The translations under genes and the position numbers were made by a program. Below are positions 33,630 through 44,919 of a DNA stretch of 64,000 bases, piece after piece. The DNA is from Pleurotus ostreatus/Saccharomyces cerevisiae fusant (lineage: Eukaryota > Opisthokonta). The stretch lies in the NCBI GenBank assembly GCA_024196135.1, contig JAMQCK010000089.1:1-64000 (forward strand), given 5' to 3'. Within the stretch, counting starts at the first letter, position 1, and each line of letters opens with the position of its first letter. Below the pieces are notes generated by a model. The model was not told the DNA's origin. It saw nothing but the letters and a program-made list of their open reading frames with translations, and did not search any database.

Positions 33630-36600
33630 TCACTCGTCGGCGGGAGTCAGCCAGGCGGCCGTCTCCGGGAACATAGTTTCTGAACAGGAGCATCAGCATC
33701 ACTGAAGTAATTTATGGTTGAGATAACCTACTCATGCGGCGATATATCTCCTCAATGAGGACCGTCCGGACCCAGTTGACCGCAGATGCCAGGCGGCCAC
33801 TGAGGATTGGTTTGCTCATGACGTGGTAGTGCGGTATTCTGGGTATCGGAGTGAGCAGGGGTAGTACACCGAGAGCATTATGGACTCACATATGCGTTGA
33901 CGTCCTAGCAGCGCGGCGAATGTCGTCGATGGTAGCGACGGCCTGATTTCTTGGTGCTGAAGTCATCTCGATGGCGCATATACGGTCAATGATCTCGTCG
34001 ACCTTGGGTGCATAAGTTGGTGATGCACAATATTCACGGAGACAGACACGTACCTTGACGTCGAACGTTTCCCTAAAGCCAAGGTAGTATGTGGCGCTGT
34101 AGAAACCTGCGGACGGGATCAGCGTCTAGACATTGACAGAGTAAGACGGCGCTGACCATCCAGAGTGCGGGTCTTCTGCACGATATATCGCATACTTGGG
34201 TCAACGCGTGCGGTCGGGACGATGCAGACCGACAGGAAGATCTAAATACATTGTCAGCGTACTTCGCCGCATAATTCGCATCGGTACTCACAACCACACT
34301 GGGCAACGCCGGATACTGACGGATGAAGCCTGCAATTCGATAGCATCAGCAACCACAACACCAAGAAATACTTAAGTACGCACCAACAAACGTATGCGGC
34401 ACCCCTCCGCCAGTCGTGAACTTGTGGAACACGCCACACGTCGGGATCCGACTCAAGCGATGCTTCTCCGGTATCTTGCTGTCCGCCTTCTCGTCCTCCT
34501 CCGCGAGCCCTTCATCGGTCTTGCCTCCAGACATCCCAAGGGCCTTCTTCGCGTTGGGCATGCGAGCGGCAAGGTCGGTGAGATAGTAGAGCGGCGCCGG
34601 GGAGTACACCTCCTGCGTCCCTTCGACGCGTACAGCGCCGTCATCGGACTCCGCGTCGGAGAGGACGTGCTCGGAGTCTTCGCCCTGAAAGATGAAGTGC
34701 CGAAGGTTGACGCGGTTCTTGGAGTCGAAGGCGTCCTCGAGGCCCTAATTCAGACGCAACCCTCGTGAGCACGAGCTAGCTTGTTGGTGGAAGGGTCACT
34801 ACATACCTTCGCCCACGTCCAAAGTACCATGATGCTTGCGAGAATACCTCCGATCATAAGTGGCACCCAGGCGCCGTGGGGCACCTTCCGCACGGCCGAG
34901 CCCCAGAAGAGGCCGTCGACGAACCCGAAGAGCGCGAAGAAGGCGAGGGCGAAGATTAGAGGACGGCGCTTGACGACGTATATCTGCACACTGAGCAGCA
35001 GGGTGGTGGAGAGGCTGACGGTGGAGACGGCGAAGCTAAATGAAGGAGGCGAGTTAGGACCGCGAGGAAGACAAGACGTGGGGGATGTACGCACCCATAT
35101 GCGTTCGTTAGGTTGGAGAGGTCCTCGAATCCGCCGACGACTGCGAGGACGGCTATGAACACTGCAAGCGAAATTAGTCGTTGATGTCGTTGAAGCAGAC
35201 CGATGGATACGCACAAGCCCAGTTCACCGCAGGGACGTAAACCTGGCCCTGGATGGTCTCCGAGGTATACGTGAGGCGGAGGGAGGGGAAGCTCTTCATG
35301 TTGATGACCTGCTGGAAGAGACTGAACGTCGCGGTGATCATGGCTTGCGAGGCGATGAGCTAAGAAAATTGTCAGTCGAGTTCCGGTCATTACTCTGCAT
35401 AACGTACCGTGGCCAAAATGGCGAAGACAAACACCACCCTATGACGCTAGTGAGACGTGTCAGGGAGCAGTTATATAATACTAGCTTACCAGAACAACGG
35501 GCCGTTATGCTCTCCAGGTATTGTCCGATAGAAGACGTTGTCAAGCACATCAGCTCCGTCAACGACGAGGCGAGCACCCTGGCCGAGGTATGCGAGGATC
35601 AAGGACGGGTATACGACGAAGCAAAACGAGAGCTGAGCGCAATAGTTAGCCTTCGTACTAGAAACGGGACAATGTACGCACCCGGATCGACGTCCTGTTG
35701 AACTGACCAAGGCTGGCTCCGGCGTCAGTGTGTTCTACAGTAGAAGCAACCTCCCAAAACCTACTTGGCGAAAATGGCCTCCGCGCCCGTGAACGCAAGC
35801 AGGATACCAGAGAGGTAGTCATAGCGGCCCGTGCGGACGAAGACTGAACGTGGATAGGTGAGTAAAGTCGTGAGCCAATGAGCGGAGGCACGCACGCATC
35901 ACAGCCCGCGAGGGGTCGAAGGCGCGGAAGATGCCTGGGAAGGTGGTGATATTGTAGATCCCGACGCCGGCGATGAGCAAGAACCAGATAAAGGCGACTG
36001 CGTGGCGGAGTAAGCGTTGAAAATCATCAGCATGGGTGGTGATGAGACGTACTGGGACTGAACAACAAGGAGATCTTCGCCGTGCCGAAGCGCTGGACCA
36101 AGAAGATGGGCACAAGGAAGGCCTGGGAGAAGGTTAGAGATTGATACGTGATCCTGGGTCAGAAAGCTCACGATAGAGATCCCGGTAATATCCTTCGTGA
36201 CCGACTCCTTCGCGACGGCGATACCTCCGACGGCGCTAGTGACTGACACGGCTGGAGTGAAGACGCCGTCCGCCATAGTAAGCCTGTGAACGACGGCGTC
36301 AGGAGGAGTATGATAATGATGAGGGCTAATATACTGACGCTGTTCCGCACAAGCACTACGAGCGCGACGAGGGTTAACACCGCTGCACTGTCATGACAGT
36401 AGACAGCTTCGTACCCAAATGAGGAGGGGCCATCGGAAGAAGCGCCTAACGGTGCTTTTGTTCGACGAAGGTACACGGATGCTGTCGCCGGTGAGCGCCC
36501 GATCCTTGTCGTAATCCCTCTCCTCGGGAGGGTAGATGCCCTGGTAAAGAGCGAAGGTACCGCCCTCTCCTGTGCAAGTCAGTAAAGGAGGAAAAGCGAT

Positions 36601-37010
36601 CGATCGCAAGACTCACCTTCATGAGTACCGAAGTAGAGGGAGACGAAGACCTTGTAAAAATGATCAGACACCGGCCGGGTGTAATAGGGGAAGGTCAGGG
36701 CGCACGTATTTGAGCAATGGGATCAAGGTGAGCGACCAGATGATGGCTGAGATGCCGCCTATAACATCTTCTTTCGACGGTACCGCATCGTCCGCCGGCC
36801 AGATCCCATTGAGTACATATAGGGGAGACGTGCCGATGTCCGAATATATGATCCCTGAAGCAGGGTCAGTGCTACGCAAAGAAGCTCGAGGGGCAATAAG
36901 CGCGCACCTAGAGTGGAGAAGGCCAGTGCGAGAAGCTGGAAACCATGCGCCTTCACGGCGACGCGCTCGAGGTTGAGATCGCCCTTTTCGAGAGCAGCGG
37001 GGGAAACCAT
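33630..37010 (-). CDS. HAK/KUP-type high-affinity potassium transporter
   Basis: Large gene with many short exons from the ATG at 37010 to the TGA at 33630. Segments in order: VAVKAHGFQLLALAFSTL, the signature SDIGTSPLYVLNGIWP, GTHEGEGGTFALYQGIYPP, MADGVFTPAVSVTSAVGGI, VAFIWFLLIAGVGIYNI, FVVYPSLILAYLGQGARLV, FEDLSNLTNAYGFAVSTVSL, and HGAWVPLMIGGILASIMVLW. A hydrophilic C-terminal domain ends MFPETAAWLTPADE. These are the family hallmarks of KUP/HAK/KT symporters, which take up potassium with protons at the plasma membrane. The last join (donor at 33732, A plus AA acceptor) restores the conserved MFPET end. Exact length not counted; roughly 800 residues. Confidence 0.93.
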
Positions 37011-37814
37011 GATGTCGAGGGAAGGAGTGGACAAGAGGGAGCCAGATCTCCAGCAATTTTCCCAAGATTTATAGAGCACTAGCGGCACAGATAATCAAAT
37101 GTGATGGCGTAGGGCCATGCTGTTGAGTTCCGCGCTGAGGGAACGGCAATATTCACTCGCCCTCCTGGTGACGCGGAGTTCGGGGCTGTGTGCTGAGGGA
37201 TATTGGCGGTTGGTCTCAGATTAGACCTACCATGGGGCGTAGCCATGCAGTGCCTTCCGCAGGCGCTCGTGTCCTGACGTCTATGGGCACAATGAGCAGC
37301 GTACGTGCTCGCCGTATAGATTCGTCTGGACTTGTGGCTTTGGCGGCGGCCTTCTAGCGGTGAGAGACGGCAGCGCTGGGCTTATCAAGCGATAGCCAAA
37401 GAGAAGACTGAATCCATTGACTGGCAGGGTCCCACCGTACAATGACTCTTCGAAAATATTTCCGAGGACATGGTGGGGGGAAGGAAGGTCAGCGAGGACG
37501 ATATTGGGACTATCCAATAAACAACGATGACTCAGCAACGGCAAATACCGAGACTTCGGCATTTGCCGAGTACCCTTTCCTCTTGCACTGTTCCATTTCG
37601 CGATTTCTCGGCGTAGTCTTTCGCGAGCTAATATCCTACGACGCCGGAAGGAACTCTAAGGATAGATAAAGGCAGCGAAAAGGACGTCTGAATCGTGAGC
37701 GTCACGCGGATTCGATCTCCGGACCTCTAGCTGCTCACAATCTGCGGACATCAAACCTCCTCGCGCACAGCAGTCCCCAACGCGTCGTGTGCTATCCTGC
37801 TCTCCTCCGACGAC
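37011..37814. other. Divergent promoter region of HAK and Arp3 genes
   Basis: No gene. Holds a 13-bp-stem hairpin at 37539-37568 described separately. Confidence 0.4.
37539..37568. repeat. Hairpin built from CGGCAAAT/ATTTGCCG palindromes
   Basis: CGGCAAATACCGA, loop GACT, then TCGGCATTTGCCG: 13-base arms with one mismatch. The same core recurs in the foldback element at 51.6-54.0 kb. Confidence 0.8.
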
Positions 37815-39607
37815 GATGTCGCTCCTGGCGCCCATCGTATGCGATAATGGGACCGGTTTCTCGAAAATTGGGTACGGAACTTAGCCATCGAGGGGAAAGA
37901 AGCTCACCGTTTCCCAGTTTCGCCGGTAACTCGGACCCATCTTAGTGAGTCTACGCGTTCATACCATGCCCGTAAAGTGTTCAGACCTCCTTTCAGTGTA
38001 TTTCCTACTGCGATAGCCGCGCGCGGGTCAGCGTCTCAAGCATCTCGCGCTCCTGCCGTTCCTTCTAAGCCCGGACATCTTGCATCCAAGCGAGGGGTCG
38101 AAGATCTCGACTTCTTCATTGGCGACGAGGCACTCGCGAACGCGCGAACCCCCGGCTACGGAGTGCACTACCCTATCCGCCATGGCATGATTGATAATTG
38201 GGACTACATGGAGCGCTATTGGGAGCAGACGATCTTCAAGTACCTCCGCGCGGAACCGGAGGATCACTACTTCCTACTGGTGCGTGCCCCGCCACTGTTC
38301 CTCACTCAGTTTTGCTGACTCTACTCTCCCTTCCTTCCCCAGACCGAACCGCCCCTCAACCCGCCCGAGAACCGCGAGCAGACGGCCGAGATCTTCTTCG
38401 AATCCTTCAACATCAAGGGCCTCTACATCGCCGTCCAGGCCGTGCTCGCCCTCGCCGCCTCCTGGTCCTCCAACCGCGTCACCGACCGCACGCTCACGGG
38501 CACCGTCATCGACTCCGGCGACGGCGTCACGCACGTCATCCCCTGCGCGGAGGGCTACGTGATCGGGAGCGCGATCAAGCACATCCCCATCGCCGGCCGC
38601 GACATCACGCAGTTCGTGTTGAACCTGCTGCGCGAGCGCGGCGAGCTCGCCAACGTCCCTTCGGAGGAGCACATGAAGATCGCGGGCAAGGTCAAGGAGA
38701 ACTACAGCTACGTGTGCCAGGACATTGTGAAGGAGTTCCGTAAGTATGATGCGGAGCCGTACAAGTACTTCGAGCGCTTCGATGGAGAGCATTCTGTAAC
38801 TGGCAAGGTCAGGATCTATATGCAGCTCATGCTATTCCTATGCTTACCCCTCGTAGAAATACTCTATCGACGTCGGCTATGAGCGCTTCCTTGCACCCGA
38901 GATCTTTTTCAACCCGGAGATCTACTCCTCCGACTTCTTGGACCCGCTCCCCGAGGTCGTCGACAACGTCATCCAGCAGTCGCCCATCGACGTTAGGCGA
39001 GGGCTCTACAAGGTGTGCCTTCATTCATGCCGCGTTCTCACTTCCGACTATGTCCCCACGTACGACTGCATCTGCATCCCTTCTGATCGCTCCTCATATA
39101 GAACATCGTTCTCTCCGGCGGCTCTACCATGTTCCAGCACTTTGGCCAGCGGTTGAAGCGCGACCTGAAGCAGCTTGTTGACCGTCGGTTGGACGCCAGC
39201 GTGATGGCGAGCGGCAGCTACATGAAGGTGCGTCACCCTTTTGGTTTGTTTAGTCTGCGTGCTGATAAAGCCCCCCAGTCGTCCGGCGTCGAGGTCGACG
39301 TCATCTCCCATAAGCGCCAGCGCTACGCCGTCTGGTACGGTGGATCCTTGTTGGCGTCATTGGTGAGTACCCCTCCTTTGCCATACGATTTCTTGCCTGC
39401 TTCGTCGGTCTCGCGCCTGCCATCCCTCACCCTGTCTTCTTCTTTTGTCTCTGTTCCTCCTCTCTCTTCTGCACCATACTCCCTGCTTGCCGTACTAACC
39501 ACACCTCTCAGCCCGAGTTCTACACCTCCTGCCACACGAAGGCGCAGTACGACGAGATTGGCCCCAGCATTTGCCGCCGGTACCAGATCTTCGGCAGCGC
39601 CACATAG
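37815..39607 (+). CDS. ARP3: Actin-related protein 3 (Arp2/3 complex)
   Basis: Starts [19 protein letters not shown] with short first exons 37815-37871 and 37918-37944, then 37997-38280 and further exons to the TAG at 39607; about 420 residues. Key pieces: DNGTGFSK (phosphate loop 1), [61 protein letters not shown] (phosphate loop 2), [19 protein letters not shown] and [12 protein letters not shown]. The Arp3-specific insertions relative to actin are present. It nucleates branched actin filaments in the cytoplasm at sites of endocytosis and tip growth. Intact and housekeeping. Confidence 0.96.
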
Positions 39608-40547
39608 GTGTGCAGCGGGAGTGCGACGTAGAGAGCTACCACGGAAAGATGTATACTATTGGAATGCGCGAGGATGCGGAAATTTGTATGTTGTTCGTCC
39701 TGCGTGATCTGGTCCCAACCGTGTGACTATTGTTTGCCCGATGCAAGCCATTACTTGTCTCGCGAGATCGGGTTCTCTGACCTTATCTCATTGGGGTGGC
39801 GGCATTACGTCGAGCAAGGGAGTCGCAATCGCGTCGGTGAGGGGAGGATGGGCGTCGCGCCATGTAAAGGGAAGGAGCATATCGCGTTAGATGCGTAATC
39901 CTATTAAGGTGGACCGTCGTTTTGGGTACGGGACCTACTGCTTTTGTCGTCCTGCGCTGAGATTTCCTACAGGTAAACCTTAAACGTTATCAGCACCGTC
40001 AAGAACGCTTCTAGGTACAGGCCGCGAACTACGAACGCAAAGCATCGATTATTCCATCGCTCGTTGGGCTATGAGATACGACGATGCTGTCGCGACGAAA
40101 CACGCCTGGACCATCTCGTCAGGAGATCGGTCAGTTCCGTCTCTTGGAAAGGAAGACTCCCGTCGCGTCCTTCCGCAATGCTCGCGAATGAACCGGCTTT
40201 CCATCAGGTCCCAACTCTGGATATTTATGGTGCGAAGGGGAGGCCCTCGGAAGCAGCCATTCGCCGCGCAGCATACCATCCCGGCTCGTTCAACCACAGA
40301 CCAGAGGATGCGCATGCCGTTATTTGAGGCGCTGTGCTGCCAGGACCTCGAGGAGCTCTAGTGGCGCAGGCCCATGGTCCACGGGCATCTCACCACCATT
40401 CTCTGTGCCGTATCGCCGTCTCAGAATGACAGGCAATGGCTTCAGAATATCCTCTCGATGCGGCCCTCTGAAGCTCCGGTCTTCTTCCCTGGTACGGTGA
40501 GCCACCGTCTGGGATGCCTGAAATGTGGAAAATATCTGGCGGACACG
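39608..40547. other. Intergenic, no gene seen
   Basis: 3' flank of ARP3 and spacer. Open frames on both strands at 40060-40650 lack starts and domains. Confidence 0.4.
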
Positions 40548-40555
40548 TATATAAG
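40548..40555 (+). promoter_or_regulatory. TATA box of the UbiA-like gene
   Basis: TATATAAG, 48 bases upstream of the ATG at 40603. Confidence 0.5.
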
Positions 40556-40602
40556 GGAGGCCGTCCGCACCCTGCATTAACGCCCTCGTCCGCACATACA
40601 CC

Positions 40603-41534
40603 ATGTACACTGGCGCTTCTTCCCTTCGCAAGCTCTTCGCGCGCATAATTGATGCCCTCTATACCTTCTATCTCTTTTCTGGTGTCGATCTCTTCGGAGC
40701 TTTGACAGTATGCGTGCGTCAGGGATGGTGTATACTTGAGTATATGTCCTGATGTTTCCCCTAGGTTGCAGCAGCCCTCTCGGCAGTTCAGCCAACCAGC
40801 GCAATGTCAGTGGTGCGAGCTACTATATGGGTCGACCTTCATCTCCTGCCTTTCGAGGTACTTTCCGCATCTAGCTAACGATGCTGACCGCGCTTGCTGA
40901 TTATATCGCAACGCGAGTATCAGATCATGAACCAGGTGCTGACTATTTCTTGTCTCCGACGACGCAAACCAAAGCAGTCTTACTATAGATTACCGGCATC
41001 GATGAGGACATGCGCATGAAGCCATACCGACCAATTCCCAGCGGAAGAATATCGATAATGACTGCCCGCCTGCTCTATGCGAGCCTTGTCGCCGCTGCGC
41101 TGTTCGCGAGTGCCCGCATGGGCATACTGTGGCTCAGTATCAGCTATGTTGCGATGATCACAGCGTACAACGAGCTTGGCTGGGCGCGCAACTGGGTTTA
41201 CAAGGCCTCCGGAAATGCCTACGCCTACGCGTGCTACTCGTATGGCGCCATCGTATGCTTGAGTAAATTCTAGGTTACCAAGTAGACGTGTAGTGACTGA
41301 ACTCGTTCTCGCGCCAGATTATGACCACTCGCTCTCTAGGCGCGCACTAACGGCCCCCGTGATTTTGTCGCTCAATACCCTTATCACCGTAAGTCCTGTC
41401 TCCCCGCACTGCAAAGGCTCCAACTGATGAGAATTGGCCAGGGATTTGTACAAGACTTCAGAGATGTGGCAGGAGACGCGGCAATTGGCCGAGTAACGGT
41501 CCCGACATCGGGAAAACCGTCTACAGGAAATTAA
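40603..41534 (+). pseudogene. UbiA-family prenyltransferase/terpenoid enzyme, truncated
   Basis: Exons 40603-40707, 40765-40857, 40918-40935 and 40989 to about 41260 read in phase. LHLLPFEYQIMNQ leads into ITGIDEDMRMKPYRPIPSGR, the first Asp-rich motif of fungal UbiA-like prenyltransferases and UbiA-type terpene cyclases. Then come hydrophobic helices (LVAAALFASARMGILWLSIS). Further on, YDHSLSRRALTAPVIL and, after another intron, QDFRDVAGDAAIGRVTVP give the second Asp-rich motif. The join between these parts fits only a 31-nt intron (41264-41294), shorter than any other intron here. After the second motif the frame stops at 41534, so the last third (two or three helices) is missing. Family certain; I treat the gene as probably non-functional. 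Confidence 0.65.
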
Positions 41535-41899
41535 CACTATAGAGTGATGAAGCATACTAATTAGAACCAATAGGCGACGATTACCTCCGTTATCGTGGAT
41601 TAAGAAGGTCCCCGATTCAATGTATGATAATTTCCTATAATCTCCTGATAAGTTTGTCGTGGCTTGACTGTACATTGACCTTCATGGCGTGTCAAGATTA
41701 TCATCATGGTACTGGAAAAGTTCGCTTATATAGTACATCTATACTGCTTTTGAGGCGAAAACTTGTGCTCAAACAACAGCAAATCAAGGCCGCTTTCCCT
41801 TGACATTTCACTTGCATTGGCATAAATCACACACAAAGAAACACGTAAGGACTGTCATTGTACTCCTAACAAACACTACTATATCTAGAACAAACGTAA
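41535..41899. other. AT-rich spacer, no gene seen
   Basis: Markedly more AT-rich than flanking genes, between convergent 3' ends. Confidence 0.4.
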
Positions 41900-43972
41900 T
41901 TATACTGCCATTGCGTCGATATTGATAGGGGCCAGCGACCGCCTCGGAACGCCATTGGATGAACTCAGCTTCGCACCGCTAGCATGAAGTCAGTTGACAT
42001 CATGACGGCCATGTTATCAGCGTACCTGGCTTCCTTGAAAAGGTCTGCCATCAGGCGATGGAATGCGGGCTCCTTCGCGAGCCGTAGGTCCTCGAGTTGT
42101 TGTACATAGTCCTTGTAAGGAGTACGAGCTGTGTCGATGGTGAACGGGCTTGGCTTGACCAGGCCCTGGCGATAGTCGTCCAGAGTAGCAGCGACCTAGC
42201 GGGGCAGATTAGGGATGAGAACGGTAGATCATGGCTGACCACTCACTGCAGCTGCTGCCATCGCGACCATGGGAATCGGTAGCTCGAGGCGAGCTTCGTC
42301 TTGACTGATGCGGACAAATGAATCGAGATGCTTGCGGGAGAGCGAACGACGAGTGTTGCCGCTGAAAACGACCGTTTGGATGATCGCCTGGATGCAGCGG
42401 TGCGAGAAGGGCAGTGTGTCGATGAAGGTCCCGTCATTCTATACAACATGTCAGTGAGGACCAGATAGCCCCCGAAGCTGCAAAAATTGCGTACCTTCTG
42501 AGCGAAATGGAAGGTGCCTTCGACCAGGAGCTTGTCGGCAACCTCCTTGCGTGTCTCGTCGTTCGGGAGGTTGTAGAAGCTGACGACGACATCACCTGCG
42601 CACTGCTTGAACTGGGAGCGCACGAGAGCAACGCGAGTATTGATCTAGGTCGAGTTAGCGCGTGTCGAGACACACCAAATGGCAGGGCATACCATGGGGT
42701 CGAAACGGAGGCTATAGGACGGGTCACCAAGCAAGCGTGCACGAATGCCATGCGCACCGCATGCCTCGGCAGCTTCGACGAGGGCCTGCCGGTTGATAAG
42801 AGATACGATGTTCGTCTCGGGGAAGGCGTTGTCGAAGAAAAGCTTGTCGGTGGCGTACTCAAAGGCGGTCCTGAGCACAGCCTGCAGAGGGGCTGGCTGC
42901 GTGCGTAGGTTGATATTTCGCTCGCCGGGATACTTCTCGTTGATGTTAGTTTCGTCAGCCCAGCCGAGGGTCGCGCCAGAAGCGATGATAGGAGCCTGTG
43001 CCTGAGCAGGGGTCGAACCCGACGGAGGGATAGTGGTCATCGCAGTCGAAGTGGCCGCGTTCGAATGACCGACGTTCGAGGTACTGGCCGGGGCCGCACC
43101 GTGTCCGTGGGCCGAGCCACTAGGAGAAGCGGGACCCGTGAGCGGATGCTCGTCGTTGTCGGATTCGCTAAGGACAGGCTCCTGCTAGAAGTCAGCACAC
43201 GAGCTCAGAAATCAGACGGTGCATACCTCATCACGACGGGCTCGCTCCCTCGCAGACATAGTACGAGTCTATGAGGCAAACATGAGCCAATAACCATAAA
43301 AGGGCCAGCGACCACGCACCTTTTTGACCGTCCTCGCAGATCCTATGTCTCGCAAGTCTTCGTCGTCTGAGCCGAGCATCGTGGCGGCAGTGGCGCGAAG
43401 GTCTTCCTCGTCAACATCATCGTCTTCGACGAGATCTTGCTCATCCTCGGAGAAAGACCGAATGGCGTCATCGTCCTCGTCATCCTCGAAGACTTCATCA
43501 TCGTCGTTGTCGTTATTGTCATTGTTAGCAGGGTCACCATTGGTGCGAGCACGATGGAAACCTTTGCCCTTCGACGTGCGACCATTACAGATGGGGTTCG
43601 TATTCTCGTCGCCTGTGGGGCACGGAAAATCAGTATTTATGCGCGAGAATGTAGTGCCGAGCTCACGGGTGGTATTGCGCTTGCGACGCTTGACAGAGGG
43701 CGCCTCGCCGCTCGGCGAGACATGTCGCTTCGAGGTCGAAGTCGCTTTGTTGCCGTGTGCCGCTGCTGAGCATGAGAAACGCGGCCGCAAAGCTGGCATG
43801 AATACATACCTTGCTCGGATAGCACCCTGCGTGCTGCTGCTTGTCTCTGCGGACGCTGAGATACGGTTGATGCTGCCGCCTTCTGCGAAGAGCCTTGCGT
43901 GCTGCGCGCGCCGCCCTTGGGAGCCTTGGAGGACTGACAATTTGCGGACGAGTTGGCAGGAGGGCGAGGCAT
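41900..43972 (-). CDS. DUF6532-family protein
   Basis: Multi-exon gene starting MPRPPANSSANCQSSKAPKG at 43972. The N-terminus is basic and Ser/Ala-rich (nuclear-localisation-like VKRRKRNTTRE). A very acidic stretch follows (NNDNNDNDDDEVFEDDEDDD and SFSEDEQDLVEDDDVDEEDL). The conserved domain has VLRTAFEYATDKLFFDNAFP, ARLLGDPSYSLRFDPM, INTRVALVRSQFKQCAGDVV, DTLPFSHRCIQAIIQTVVFS and LELPIPMVAMAAAAV. This is DUF6532, an expanded family of Agaricomycetes often seen near transposons and of unknown role; the acidic linker and basic ends suggest a nuclear protein. Joins I followed keep phase to the TAA at 41900. Confidence 0.78.
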
Positions 43973-44090
43973 TACAGGTGAGATAGATAAGAGTGGGAAT
44001 TAGTGAGGTTCGAAGCACGGACGAAGTGCACGGATATGGTAGGAAGCAAGTCGTGAGAGTCTGGCTTGGGACCTGCACAATTTTGTAGCC

Positions 44091-44783
44091 ATGCACGTGC
44101 ATCGATTTCTGGAAATTTCGTCAGCATTTGTGGCGTCTCTCCTGCATCGCAGAGCGCTCACTTCGATATCGGACTCCCCTCCACATATTCAAAGGCAACC
44201 CCCCATGCCACCCCAAAGTCCTTCATCGTCGGAGATCCAGGACATACGCTCTCCCTCCCCTTCGCCCGACAAGGGCACACCCTCGACGTTATGGTCGCCG
44301 CCGTGCTCTTGCAAGGACTGCGGTGATCGCATCCAGGCTCTCAATGCCCGGGTGCGGTACCTGGAAAGCCGAGTCAGCAGTCTGTACTACCTGGCCGACT
44401 CGCTCGAGCGCCTATACCGATTGGTGACACCGGAGCGCCCCACCGAGCGACAGCCCATCCGTCCTGGACAGCGATCACTCCGTACGACGACCACGGTCCC
44501 TCCGGATTGCGTCGATGACATCTACCAGCTCGCGCGGGCATCGAAAGACCTGGGTGACGAGATCAGTCAGCTCTGGTGCGACAATACATGGGATCTATTT
44601 GGACGGTACTCACCTGTCCCACCTGATCCACGCACCAACTCCCCACCCCAACCACTGCCCCACACCCCCAACCGCAAGCGAAAACACGAGGACGTCGTCC
44701 GGAGCACGTTCAGCTGGGAAGAAGAGGGAGAGGAGCTTACCCGAGATCATATCCGAGTAGAGAAACGTAGCCATGCTCGATGA
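44091..44783 (+). CDS. Predicted coiled-coil protein
   Basis: A single 230-residue frame, or 193 residues if the ATG at 44203 (MPPQSPSSSEIQDIRSPSPS) is used, which has better composition. A Ser/Pro-rich start is followed by CSCKDCGDRIQALNARVRYL, a leucine-zipper-like helix through SRVSSLYYLADSLERLYRLV. Then comes a second helical block (CVDDIYQLARASKDLGDEIS), a Pro-rich linker and a basic KRKHEDVVR end. It is divergent from the DUF6532 gene with about 120-230 bases between starts. No family recognised; such short coiled-coil genes are frequent beside mobile elements. Confidence 0.5.
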   Translation: MHVHRFLEISSAFVASLLHRRALTSISDSPPHIQRQPPMPPQSPSSSEIQDIRSPSPSPDKGTPSTLWSPPCSCKDCGDRIQALNARVRYLESRVSSLYYLADSLERLYRLVTPERPTERQPIRPGQRSLRTTTTVPPDCVDDIYQLARASKDLGDEISQLWCDNTWDLFGRYSPVPPDPRTNSPPQPLPHTPNRKRKHEDVVRSTFSWEEEGEELTRDHIRVEKRSHAR

Positions 44784-44919
44784 CTGTCCACTGTAATAGA
44801 CCACTTATACACAGACCAGATGTTGCTTTGCTCTACACACGAGTTATATACAAGTACATATGGTGAATCAATCCCGGTGGCAAGGGCGACGTCGGCCTTG
44901 TCAACGTGAGAAGCAGTAG

